A stretch of 8,105 bases of DNA from Ruminococcus sp. UBA1828 (GCA_002338885.1 DDJI01000073.1:6937-15041); one strand, 5' to 3'; positions 1-6,138 are shown, numbered from the stretch's first letter. Notes: generated by a model from the letters alone, not told the origin. Numbers and translations: made by a program.

Positions 1-3
1 ATG

Positions 4-87
4 GTTACATTAAAAGGATAACTGTTACAGTGCACCTTTCGATGACAGGGCAAATGGTTACAACTTAGTTACAGCAAAATAACAGTT
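4..87. repeat. Iterated GTTACA motif upstream of the kinase-like gene
   Basis: The hexamer GTTACA occurs four times on the plus strand, at 4-9, 24-29, 57-62 and 68-73. The spacings of 20, 33 and 11 nt are close to two, three and one helical turns. AACTGTTA (20-27) also has its reverse complement TAACAGTT at 80-87. The array ends 12 nt before the -35 box at 100-105, where activator or repressor sites usually lie. I cannot assign a regulator, and the window start may cut the array. No coding sequence is evident in 1-236. Confidence 0.4.
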
Positions 88-99
88 TGCCTATTGCGA

Positions 100-128
100 T
101 TGACATTGCACAAATGCATTGGTAAAAT
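100..128 (+). promoter_or_regulatory. Sigma-A type promoter of the kinase-like gene
   Basis: A perfect -35 box TTGACA (100-105) is followed, after exactly 17 nt, by TAAAAT (123-128), one mismatch from TATAAT. Transcription would start near 135 and leave a leader of about 100 nt before the ATG at 237. The in-frame TTG at 153 would lie within that leader and has no ribosome binding site, which favours the downstream ATG. Confidence 0.75.
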
Positions 129-236
129 TATAACGATTATAAGCGTATTATATTGTTTAAAGCTCGTAAAAATCCTGTACGGATAATTCTAATTGTATTT
201 TACTGCAGTTTCTTTTTGAAAGGAAAGATCTATTTA

Positions 237-1997
237 ATGAGCGAACATAAAATGCTGTGCATGGGATGCATGGAGCCTCTCGAACAAGAAGGCGGCGTGT
301 GCCCTAACTGCGGCTACAGCGATTCGGTTATGAATTCTCCCGCATACTTAAAGCCTAAAACCATACTCGACTCAAGGTATATTGTCGGCCGTCTCCTTAA
401 GTATAACGGCGAGTCCGCAACATATATAGGCTACGACAACAACGAGGATATGAAGGTGTTCGTCAAGGAGTATATGCCTGACGCCATATGCCACAGGGAC
501 ACCGACAGCGCGGCAATAGTTGTCGGACAGTCAACTGTGGTGCAGTATAAAAACTACATGTCGGAGTTCATAGAACTGAATAAATCTCTGATAAGATTCA
601 GAACCATGTCCCATATAATCGCGCCGTGCGACATGTTCTATGACAACAATACCGCATATATCATCATGCCTTATTGTGCCGGAGTGACTTTGAAGCAGTA
701 CCTGCAGCAGAACGCCGGAGAGCTTTCTTGGGAACAGGTGAGAAAGATGTTCCCGCCGCTGCTTACAACCCTCGGCTGCCTACATAATGCCGGTATAATC
801 CATAGGGGAATAAGCCTTGACAATATTTTGGTCACCGATAAGGCGGAGCTTGTGCTCACCGGATTTTGCATACCTGAGATAAGAACGGTCAATACCGATC
901 TTGCACCGGAGCTATATGCGGGATACTCTGCTCCGGAGCAGTATGCCGCGTCTGAGTGGGACGGAACATGGACTGATGTGTACTCGGTTGCAGCCGTAAT
1001 GTACAGACTTTTAACGGGATGCATGCCTACCGAGGCGATGGCGAGAGTGGGAAACGACTCGCTTTTAGAGCCATGCAAGATAAACCCGCATGTTCCCGCA
1101 AACGTTTCAAGGGTAATAATGCAGGCGATGAATTTGTCCTGTCAAAGAAGAATACAGACTATAACGGACTTCGTGACTAAGCTCTTTGATGAGCCGAGCT
1201 ACATGGATAAGCTCCCTAAGGGCGCAACCCAGACCATACCGATACAGATTCCCAGGCAGGAAAAGCAGGGCTCGAAGAAGTCCTCAAAAAAGAAAAAATC
1301 CAATATCGGAATGTTTATAGGAGCGGGACTGCTCATAGTGATAGTTGCCATTGCGTTCTTTGTGCTGGTTGCAATGCTCTTGCCCGAGAACGACGACGAC
1401 AGCGGTCAGGATGTCTCACTGCCGGCGGTCACGTCCCCGAATCCGACAACCGAGCAGACGCAGACAAGCGCCACAACGGCTCCCGTAACAACAGAGGAGG
1501 CTGCCACCACAACACAGTCTCAGCCTCAGGGAACAATGTTCATCATGCCTGACCTGAGAGGAAGCAAATATACGTCAGTCGTTGAAAGCGATACATGGAA
1601 AGACCGCCTTGAGTTTGAGGCTGTATATGATTATTCAGATGAGTACGAGCGGGGCGTGATATTTGACCAGGATATTCCGGAGGGAACAGAGCTTTATCCT
1701 GTTCAGCACGTAAAGCTCTTTGTAAGCCAGGGCTATGCAACCGTTCAGATCCCCGACTATATCAATGAGTTCGGAATGAGAATGACGCAGGAAGAGTACG
1801 TCGTGCTGCTCGACGAGCTGAATATCAAGTATGAGTTCAGAGACCTGAATACGCCTAACATGGCATCCGGATATGTCATGGGCGTGTACTGCCCCGAAAC
1901 CTCGTCCGGCGTCGGCGGAGACATCAACGTCAAGGACGGCAATACCTTGTATGTAGATATATCGGTGTTTACTCCCGGAATGGATGCGGCAGGATGA
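237..1997 (+). CDS. Membrane-anchored PASTA-domain kinase-like protein, predicted pseudokinase
   Basis: A 586-aa single-pass membrane protein. The start is the ATG preceded by AAAGGAAAG at the usual distance. Domains in order: a zinc-ribbon-like CxxC pair (C8, C11, C22, C25); a Ser/Thr kinase fold from about 48 to 318; a basic linker; one transmembrane helix at about 358-382; a Thr/Ser/Pro-rich stalk at 395-432; and two PASTA-like repeats, about 434-500 and 502-579, presumably outside the cell. The Lys of the VAIK position is kept (K77), as are the APE motif (232-234) and the Asn of the catalytic loop (N196). HRD reads HRG (H189-R190-G191), DFG is replaced by TGF (208-210), and the glycine-rich loop is degenerate. 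By established kinase rules, loss of both Asp residues argues against phosphotransfer, so I infer a scaffold or sensor. PASTA domains in active relatives (PrkC/PknB) bind muropeptides. It stands alone, without an adjacent PrpC-type phosphatase gene. Confidence 0.85.
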   Translation: MSEHKMLCMGCMEPLEQEGGVCPNCGYSDSVMNSPAYLKPKTILDSRYIVGRLLKYNGESATYIGYDNNEDMKVFVKEYMPDAICHRDTDSAAIVVGQSTVVQYKNYMSEFIELNKSLIRFRTMSHIIAPCDMFYDNNTAYIIMPYCAGVTLKQYLQQNAGELSWEQVRKMFPPLLTTLGCLHNAGIIHRGISLDNILVTDKAELVLTGFCIPEIRTVNTDLAPELYAGYSAPEQYAASEWDGTWTDVYSVAAVMYRLLTGCMPTEAMARVGNDSLLEPCKINPHVPANVSRVIMQAMNLSCQRRIQTITDFVTKLFDEPSYMDKLPKGATQTIPIQIPRQEKQGSKKSSKKKKSNIGMFIGAGLLIVIVAIAFFVLVAMLLPENDDDSGQDVSLPAVTSPNPTTEQTQTSATTAPVTTEEAATTTQSQPQGTMFIMPDLRGSKYTSVVESDTWKDRLEFEAVYDYSDEYERGVIFDQDIPEGTELYPVQHVKLFVSQGYATVQIPDYINEFGMRMTQEEYVVLLDELNIKYEFRDLNTPNMASGYVMGVYCPETSSGVGGDINVKDGNTLYVDISVFTPGMDAAG

Positions 1998-2078
1998 TTT
2001 TTCCTCTGAAAACATGCCGCAGGTGTTCAGAGCACGCTTTAAACATTGATTTTTACTGATTATCAACAGATTTTTGTT

Positions 2079-2115
2079 AAAATACGCGCTGATTTTTGGC
2101 GCGTATTTTGCTTTT
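2079..2115 (+). terminator. Rho-independent terminator after the kinase-like gene
   Basis: A perfect 11-bp stem pairs AAAATACGCGC (2079-2089) with GCGCGTATTTT (2099-2109) across a 9-nt loop. The descending arm ends in TTTT and is followed by GCTTTT. It lies about 80 nt after the stop codon and just before the pfkA promoter, separating the two units. A weaker inverted repeat, CTCTGAA/TTCAGAG (2004-2010 and 2026-2032), sits closer to the stop. Confidence 0.75.
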
Positions 2116-2121
2116 AAAATA

Positions 2122-2150
2122 TTGACATCATCGAAATACGATGATATTCT
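2122..2150 (+). promoter_or_regulatory. Sigma-A promoter of pfkA
   Basis: A perfect TTGACA (2122-2127) and TATTCT (2145-2150) are separated by 17 nt. Transcription would start near 2157, giving a leader of about 165 nt before the pfkA start codon. The spacer is almost wholly occupied by a palindrome, described separately. Confidence 0.75.
2127..2145. promoter_or_regulatory. Candidate operator palindrome inside the pfkA promoter
   Basis: ATCATCG (2127-2133) and CGATGAT (2139-2145) form a perfect 7-bp inverted repeat around AAATA. The 19-bp element begins on the last base of the -35 box and ends on the first base of the -10 box. A dimeric repressor bound here would exclude RNA polymerase. The regulator is unknown; ArsR-like or other winged-helix dimers use sites of this general size. 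Confidence 0.5.
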
Positions 2151-2190
2151 TAAAGTGTTTAAAAGGGATTAACAATTAAAAATCTGTCCA

Positions 2191-2240
2191 TTCGGCAGAT
2201 GCACAGCCGAAATTAAAGGAGTCGGCTTTGTTTGTTTGGC
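2191..2240 (+). promoter_or_regulatory. pfkA leader with mutually exclusive hairpins
   Basis: The segment around 2205-2211 can pair upstream, TTCGGC (2191-2196) with GCCGAA (2206-2211), or downstream, AGCCGA (2205-2210) with TCGGCT (2222-2227). The downstream hairpin is followed by a T-rich run (TTTGTTTGTTT), so it could act as a weak attenuator with the upstream hairpin as anti-terminator. Each stem is only 6 bp, so this remains a suggestion. No known riboswitch class is recognisable in this leader. Confidence 0.3.
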
Positions 2241-2322
2241 TGCTTTTCAATTGCGTGATTATATGACGCATGCGAAGCACCGAGAGAAAACTTGATTTAA
2301 TTTGTACGGAGGTAATCGTTAT

Positions 2323-3285
2323 ATGTCAAAGACTATCGGAATTCTTACGAGCGGCGGAGATGCACCCGGAATGAACGCTGTAATTCGTGCTGTCACAAGA
2401 GCCGGTATTGCAAAAGGCTATAAGGTTATGGGAATCAGAAGAGGATATCAGGGACTTATCGAGGGCGATATGTTTGAGATGGGACCCAGAGATGTATCTG
2501 ATATAGTTCAGCGCGGCGGCACAATGCTTTATACCGCAAGAAGCGCCGACTTCATGACTCTTGAGGGTCAGCAGGCGGCAAAAAAGAGCTGCGAGGACGC
2601 AGGAATAGACAGCGTTGTCTGCATAGGCGGAGACGGAACTTATCGCGGAGCACGAGACCTTGCCAATCAGGGCGTAAACTGCATAGGCATACCCGGCACT
2701 ATCGACAACGATATTGCATGCACTGATTATACAATCGGCTACGACACCGCAATGAACACCGCGCTGCTTATGATAGACAGAATTAAGGACACCGAAATGT
2801 CCCACAGCCGCTGTTCGGTAGTTGAGGTTATGGGAAGAAGAGCAGGACACATTGCCGTAAATGTCGGCGCTGCTACAGGCGCTACCGATGTAATCATCGT
2901 CGAGAGACCCTATAATCTCGATGAAATCTGCGCTAAGATGCTTTCTCAGAAGGATACAGGTAAAACTCATTTTGAGATAATAGTTGCTGAGGGCGTAGGT
3001 CATTCTGATGAGATAGCAAAGTACATTCAGGATCACACCGGAATCGATACAAGGGCAACAGTTTTGGGATATGTTCAGCGCGGCGGCGCACCCACATGCT
3101 TTGATAGAGTTATCGCTGCGAGAATGGGCTGCTATGCTGTTGACCTCATAGACGGCGGAGCGAAGAACAGAATAATTGCTCTTAAAAATTCTAAGATCGT
3201 AGATTATGATATAGATGAGGCGCTCAACATGAAGAAGGGTTACGACGAGCATCTTTATCATCTTCTCAGCGAGTTGTCGCTGTAA
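2323..3285 (+). CDS. pfkA: ATP-dependent 6-phosphofructokinase
   Basis: Phosphorylates fructose 6-phosphate to fructose 1,6-bisphosphate, the committed step of glycolysis, in the cytoplasm. The product is 320 aa, the same length as E. coli PfkA. Visible motifs: the N-terminal GGDAPGMN nucleotide-binding loop (11-18); GGDGT (102-106); PGTIDND (124-130) with catalytic base D128; MGRRAGH (170-176); and QRGG (252-255) in the substrate-binding region. Gly at 105 and at 125 marks the ATP-using type, since pyrophosphate-dependent enzymes carry Asp and Lys at these places. R22 and R26 match the Arg residues that line the ADP/PEP allosteric site in E. coli (R21, R25), so allosteric control is plausible. 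The ATG follows a strong GGAGG at 2308-2312. The gene is monocistronic or nearly so: it has its own promoter and a GC-rich hairpin follows. Confidence 0.96.
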   Translation: MSKTIGILTSGGDAPGMNAVIRAVTRAGIAKGYKVMGIRRGYQGLIEGDMFEMGPRDVSDIVQRGGTMLYTARSADFMTLEGQQAAKKSCEDAGIDSVVCIGGDGTYRGARDLANQGVNCIGIPGTIDNDIACTDYTIGYDTAMNTALLMIDRIKDTEMSHSRCSVVEVMGRRAGHIAVNVGAATGATDVIIVERPYNLDEICAKMLSQKDTGKTHFEIIVAEGVGHSDEIAKYIQDHTGIDTRATVLGYVQRGGAPTCFDRVIAARMGCYAVDLIDGGAKNRIIALKNSKIVDYDIDEALNMKKGYDEHLYHLLSELSL

Positions 3286-3301
3286 TAACCGTGTTCTTTA
3301 T

Positions 3302-3339
3302 CGGCGAAGCTGCGGCGCATTATGCCGCAGCAGCTGCCG
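3302..3339 (+). terminator. Two-tier GC-rich hairpin after pfkA, probable terminator
   Basis: An 8-bp perfect stem, GCTGCGGC (3309-3316) with GCCGCAGC (3324-3331), is enclosed by a second stem, CGGC (3302-3305) with GCCG (3336-3339), across a small internal loop. It begins 17 nt after the pfkA stop. The expected U-run is missing (TATAAGATAAATTTT follows), so it may instead protect the 3' end or terminate inefficiently and let transcripts run into folT. No convincing promoter lies between it and the riboswitch; TATAAG (3340-3345) is only a weak -10 candidate. Confidence 0.45.
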
Positions 3340-3357
3340 TATAAGATAAATTTTCGC

Positions 3358-3465
3358 TTAAAGAGTAGGAAATCGAGCGTATATAGTGCCGCAAAGACGG
3401 GGAGTTGCTTTGCGGACGAAACTGCACAAAAGGTGCATGCGGTTCGGTTTTCGCATCCCGCTTAA
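3358..3465 (+). promoter_or_regulatory. Tetrahydrofolate (THF) riboswitch, folT type
   Basis: This matches the folT RNA class, recognised from memory of its consensus. The conserved AGTAG (3364-3368), GCGT...AGTG (3377-3388), ACGAA (3416-3420) and the terminal CCGCTT (3458-3463) are all present in order. P3 is a perfect 8-bp stem, CCGCAAAG (3389-3396) with CTTTGCGG (3408-3415). A short arm pairs TGCAC (3423-3427) with GTGCA (3433-3437). The P3 loop contains GGGA (3400-3403), complementary to TCCC (3456-3459) in the joining strand, which matches the class-defining long-range pseudoknot. P2 forms between the GAAATCGA segment (3369-3376) and TCGG...TTTC (3444-3452). P1 is short (AAG with CTT). 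It sits before a folate transporter gene, as expected for repression when reduced folate is plentiful. Confidence 0.88.
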
Positions 3466-3520
3466 CGTGCATTTCAATAGCTTTTCATACTGTAACTATC
3501 TTGTGCATATTAAGCTTGGC

Positions 3521-3547
3521 CATAGTGTGTATAGGAGGTATACTATG
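3521..3547 (+). promoter_or_regulatory. Start-codon and RBS masking hairpin (riboswitch expression platform)
   Basis: CATAGT (3521-3526) pairs perfectly with ACTATG (3542-3547), whose last three bases are the folT start codon. With wobble pairs the stem extends to about 10 bp, and the AGGAGG ribosome binding site (3533-3538) falls in or beside the loop. This fits translational control. Two upstream segments could compete: ACTAT (3495-3499) can pair with ATAGT (3522-3526), and TTAAGC (3510-3515) with GCTTAA (3460-3465), which overlaps the 3' strand of riboswitch P1. No U-run is present, so a terminator mechanism is unlikely. Confidence 0.5.
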
Positions 3548-4378
3548 AAGGGCTTTTTTAATTTATTCGTCCGCTCCGCCAAGGAACTTAAAAACATACG
3601 CTGCCTTTGCGTAACCGCAATGCTTGTGGCTTTAGACCTTGTCTTAAAGTTTACGCTTTCGATACAGGTCACAAGCTCCATCAAGATTTCGTTTGCGTTT
3701 ATCGCGCTTTCCGCAATAGGCATGCTTTACGGACCTACGGTTTCGTTTGCCGCAGGCTTGATAACCGATCTTCTCGGATTTATTATCAAGCCCACCGGTG
3801 CGTTTGACATAAGATTTACTCTTATCGAGGCGTTTGGGGCGCTGCTGTACGGACTGTTTTTGTACAATGCAAAAAACGACGGATGGATTTTCCCGAGAGT
3901 TGTTGCAGCAAAGACAACCGTGACGATTGCATGCAACCTGTTTCTGACCACGTTTGCGCTTGCAAGCGTTATGGGTGACGGATTCTTTGCACTTTTCCCC
4001 GCAAGAGCGGTAAAGAGCCTTGCTCAGCTTCCGGTTGACATATGCCTCATGTGCATATTCCTGCCCCTCATACTCAAAGCGTACTGCAAGGTGTTTAAGG
4101 GCGCAAGGGCAGAAATCCCTGCCGACAAGCTCGTTTTCAGCAACGAAAATATGCTCAAGGCTATGGCGTATATCGTGTGCATACTGCTTATAATTGTCGG
4201 CTCGCTCGGAATTGCCGGCAACGATTTGTACTCTGACAACTCCGACCTTGAGGATACAATCACCGAGCAGTCTGAGAAAATAGAAGCCATGCAGTCGGAA
4301 ATTGATGATCTGTATGAGCATATCGGAATCCAAAAGCCGGACAGCTCGCAGACGGAGCCTGTTGAGACTGCAGAATAA
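3545..4378 (+). CDS. folT: Folate-specific ECF transporter S component with a C-terminal extension
   Basis: The membrane subunit that binds folate for an energy-coupling-factor importer; the shared EcfA/EcfA'/EcfT module is not in this window. The product is 277 aa. Residues about 20-185 form the usual five to six hydrophobic helices and carry the FolT-type signature RAVKSLAQLP (154-163), matching the family pattern RxxKNxxxxP. The THF riboswitch directly upstream supports folate as substrate. Beyond the typical family length of about 170-185 aa, this protein adds a linker, an extra hydrophobic helix (about 204-224), and an acidic, heptad-like segment (about 233-262) ending in a polar tail. 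The ATG is chosen for its AGGAGG; reading upstream from the GTG at 3386 would translate the riboswitch and is rejected. The gene is monocistronic, with a terminator straight after it. Confidence 0.88.
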   Translation: MKGFFNLFVRSAKELKNIRCLCVTAMLVALDLVLKFTLSIQVTSSIKISFAFIALSAIGMLYGPTVSFAAGLITDLLGFIIKPTGAFDIRFTLIEAFGALLYGLFLYNAKNDGWIFPRVVAAKTTVTIACNLFLTTFALASVMGDGFFALFPARAVKSLAQLPVDICLMCIFLPLILKAYCKVFKGARAEIPADKLVFSNENMLKAMAYIVCILLIIVGSLGIAGNDLYSDNSDLEDTITEQSEKIEAMQSEIDDLYEHIGIQKPDSSQTEPVETAE

Positions 4379-4392
4379 AATCGAATTATGCC

Positions 4393-4433
4393 TTATGCCC
4401 TCTTGTAATTCGCTATAAGAGGGCATAATTTTT
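4393..4433 (+). terminator. Strong Rho-independent terminator after folT
   Basis: A perfect 12-bp stem, TTATGCCCTCTT (4393-4404) with AAGAGGGCATAA (4417-4428), has a 12-nt loop and is followed by TTTTT. It starts 14 nt after the folT stop. The stem is nearly symmetrical in composition, but only the plus-strand side has a clean T-run. Confidence 0.92.
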
Positions 4434-4463
4434 ATGCAGGTATGCGTAATTGCGAATGCATAC

Positions 4464-4492
4464 TTGATATTATCCGTTTGATGTGATAAACT
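4464..4492 (+). promoter_or_regulatory. Sigma-A promoter of the SpoIIM-like/DUF624 operon
   Basis: TTGATA (4464-4469) and TAAACT (4487-4492) are separated by 17 nt, with a TG two bases before the -10 box (extended -10). Transcription would start near 4499, giving a 5' leader of about 75 nt. Confidence 0.65.
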
Positions 4493-4513
4493 AAAAATAT
4501 TCAACTGCTTGAC

Positions 4514-4539
4514 TTGCCTTGATGTTATATTGCCTTGAT
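4514..4539 (+). repeat. 10-bp direct repeat in the SpoIIM-like gene leader
   Basis: TTGCCTTGAT occurs at 4514-4523 and again at 4530-4539, a 16-nt period, just downstream of the predicted transcription start. A related TTGCC (4568-4572) directly precedes the start codon. Function unknown. Confidence 0.35.
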
Positions 4540-4572
4540 CGGCGGCATAATATTGGACAAGGGGTGGTTGCC

Positions 4573-5139
4573 ATGAAGGATAAAAAGAACGTAAGACTTG
4601 ATGTTTTGCTTGTTTGCTCTCTTGTTGCGGGGATAGCCTTGGGCGCTGTGTTCGGGGCTGATGTCGCAAATTCGGACAAGGGATTGTCGGTGCTTTTTTA
4701 CCCGACGGAGGATTCCGGATGGTTGGGAGCGTTTGCTTCCTCGTTTTTCGGTTCCGCGTCGTTTGTAACAGCGTCTTTTTTAATGGGATTCGGGGCGGTT
4801 TCTCAGCCGCTTGAGCTGCTTTTGGTGGCGTTTAAGGGACTCGGATTGGGCGCTGTTGTGAGGGGCATATATGCGTGCGACAATATTTTAGCGAGGTTAG
4901 TTGTCTTTGTCCCGTTTGCCGTGATGTCCTGCGGCGTTCTCATATTGCAGTCGGTGGAGTCTGTGGAGATGTCTACAAGATACCTCGCACTGTCTGTGAC
5001 GGGTGAGAACAGAATAGGCATGGCAAACGAATTTAAGGACTACATATTCAAGTTTTTGATATATCTTTTGTCCTGCGCAGTGATGAGCGCGCTCAACTGT
5101 CTTGCAGTGCAGTTGTTTTCCGACATGGGATTTATATAA
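4573..5139 (+). CDS. SpoIIM-like polytopic membrane protein
   Basis: A 188-aa integral membrane protein with about five hydrophobic segments (roughly 11-29, 54-74, 80-99, 107-126 and 158-182). The stretch FLMGFGAVSQP...FKGLGLG (69-93) resembles the core of the stage II sporulation protein M family, where a Gly-rich helix precedes a conserved FKG-type motif. In sporulators SpoIIM acts with SpoIID and SpoIIP in septal peptidoglycan remodelling during engulfment. Neither partner is here, so a sporulation role is not established and a general envelope role is equally possible. The ATG follows AAGGGG (4559-4564). The next gene starts 45 nt downstream without an intervening terminator, so the two are probably co-transcribed. 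The assignment is from pattern memory only. Confidence 0.5.
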   Translation: MKDKKNVRLDVLLVCSLVAGIALGAVFGADVANSDKGLSVLFYPTEDSGWLGAFASSFFGSASFVTASFLMGFGAVSQPLELLLVAFKGLGLGAVVRGIYACDNILARLVVFVPFAVMSCGVLILQSVESVEMSTRYLALSVTGENRIGMANEFKDYIFKFLIYLLSCAVMSALNCLAVQLFSDMGFI

Positions 5140-5184
5140 CGGACAATATTAATGCGCCGTTGGCGTTGTGAAAGGAAGTTTTAA

Positions 5185-6093
5185 ATGGGCCTTTTCTCGA
5201 AATATGACAAGGTCGGACCCGGAGTTTCTAAAAATCCGGATGAAAAGCTGCCGGTGTTCAGATTTTTCGGCATATTTTTCTCGCATTTTTCTAAGATGGT
5301 GCTTCTCAACTTCATGTACTTGGTTGCACTTCTTCCGTTTGCACTGGTCATGCTTGTGGAATACGTTGTCGAGGATCCCACTATTTATATGGTGGTGTTT
5401 TACGTCGCGTTCATACTTTTGGGCGCTGTGTTCGGACCGGCAACCTGCGGATTTACAAAGATAGCCAGAAACGTGTCCTGCGAAAGACCGACGTTTTTGT
5501 GGCATGACTTCTGGAAGGCGTTTAAGAGCAACTTCAGGCAGGGCTTTGCAATGGGAGCTATAGATATGGCTGTGATAGCTGTCATGTCGTCTGCGTTCCC
5601 GCTGTACTTTAACATGATGATGGACAACTCGATTTTCTTTGTCCCGTTTTTGATATGCCTTGTGTGCTCCATTATTTTTGCAATGATGCACACCTATATT
5701 TACCTTCTCATAGTGTCAACAAATCTGAGCCTGTGGAAGATACTCAAAAACTCATTTTTCCTTATCGCAATAGAAATAAAGACAAGCATAATCAACCTTG
5801 CAGTTACGGCAGGACTTTTGCTTGTGATGACACTTTTGTTCCCGCTGTCGGCGTTTTTGCTTGTCATAGTTCCTTCGTTCCTGGGACTTTTGTACGCGTT
5901 TAATTGCTTCCCGGTGATAAGAAAGTATGTAATTCAGCCGTGGTATGACCAAAGGGGAGAAAAGAATCCCGAATTTGAGTACCTTGAGAGCAACGACGAG
6001 ACGATATTTACCGACACCCCCGAAACAGAGGTGCCGCCGGAACCTGCTCCTAAGAAAAAGTCCTCCGGCAGAAAGGGCAGACGCATAAAATAA
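5185..6093 (+). CDS. DUF624 (YesL-like) membrane protein
   Basis: A 302-aa polytopic membrane protein of unknown function. Hydrophobic helices lie at about 37-58, 67-88, 119-140, 149-177 and 188-240 (probably two). The pattern GPATCGFTKIARN (84-96), then FLWHDFWKAFKSNFRQG (104-120), matches DUF624 proteins, in which a proline-glycine segment after helix 2 leads to an amphipathic stretch with aromatic and Lys residues. The C-terminus (258-302) is hydrophilic, acidic and proline-rich at first, then ends in a strongly basic tail from about 290; this could contact nucleic acid, phospholipid or the ribosome. DUF624 genes often accompany carbohydrate-uptake genes, but none is nearby. AAAGGAAG (5171-5178) sets the ATG. 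It is the second gene of the operon started at 4573 and is followed by a terminator. Confidence 0.65.
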   Translation: MGLFSKYDKVGPGVSKNPDEKLPVFRFFGIFFSHFSKMVLLNFMYLVALLPFALVMLVEYVVEDPTIYMVVFYVAFILLGAVFGPATCGFTKIARNVSCERPTFLWHDFWKAFKSNFRQGFAMGAIDMAVIAVMSSAFPLYFNMMMDNSIFFVPFLICLVCSIIFAMMHTYIYLLIVSTNLSLWKILKNSFFLIAIEIKTSIINLAVTAGLLLVMTLLFPLSAFLLVIVPSFLGLLYAFNCFPVIRKYVIQPWYDQRGEKNPEFEYLESNDETIFTDTPETEVPPEPAPKKKSSGRKGRRIK

Positions 6094-6100
6094 AAGATTC

Positions 6101-6138
6101 AGCCCGACGGAATGCATGCGCAGACCGGCGGGCTTTTT
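6101..6138 (+). terminator. Rho-independent terminator after the DUF624 gene
   Basis: AGCCCG-A-CGG (6101-6110) pairs with CCG-G-CGGGCT (6125-6134) with one internal mismatch, and TTTTT follows (6134-6138). It begins 8 nt after the stop. It also lies directly beyond the end of the convergent minus-strand gene, whose reading direction meets a looser T-rich run, so it may work in both directions. Confidence 0.9.

Noticed and set aside
153..236. TTG-initiated 28-codon N-terminal extension of the kinase-like protein, superficially a hydrophobic leader
   Set aside because: No ribosome binding site before it; it begins only about 18 nt after the predicted transcription start, and the ATG at 237 has AAAGGAAAG and restores an N-terminal zinc ribbon.
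2326..3261. Long minus-strand open frame opposite pfkA (311 codons)
   Set aside because: Exact antisense of a well-conserved gene, with no recognisable motif or ribosome binding site; an artefact of pfkA codon usage.
3386..3544. GTG-initiated extension of FolT by 53 codons
   Set aside because: It would translate the THF riboswitch; the ATG at 3545 has AGGAGG and gives a normal S-component N-terminus.
3644..4669. Minus-strand open frame of 341 codons opposite folT and the next gene's start
   Set aside because: It crosses the folT terminator and the downstream promoter, and its translation has no membrane or domain pattern; a shadow frame.
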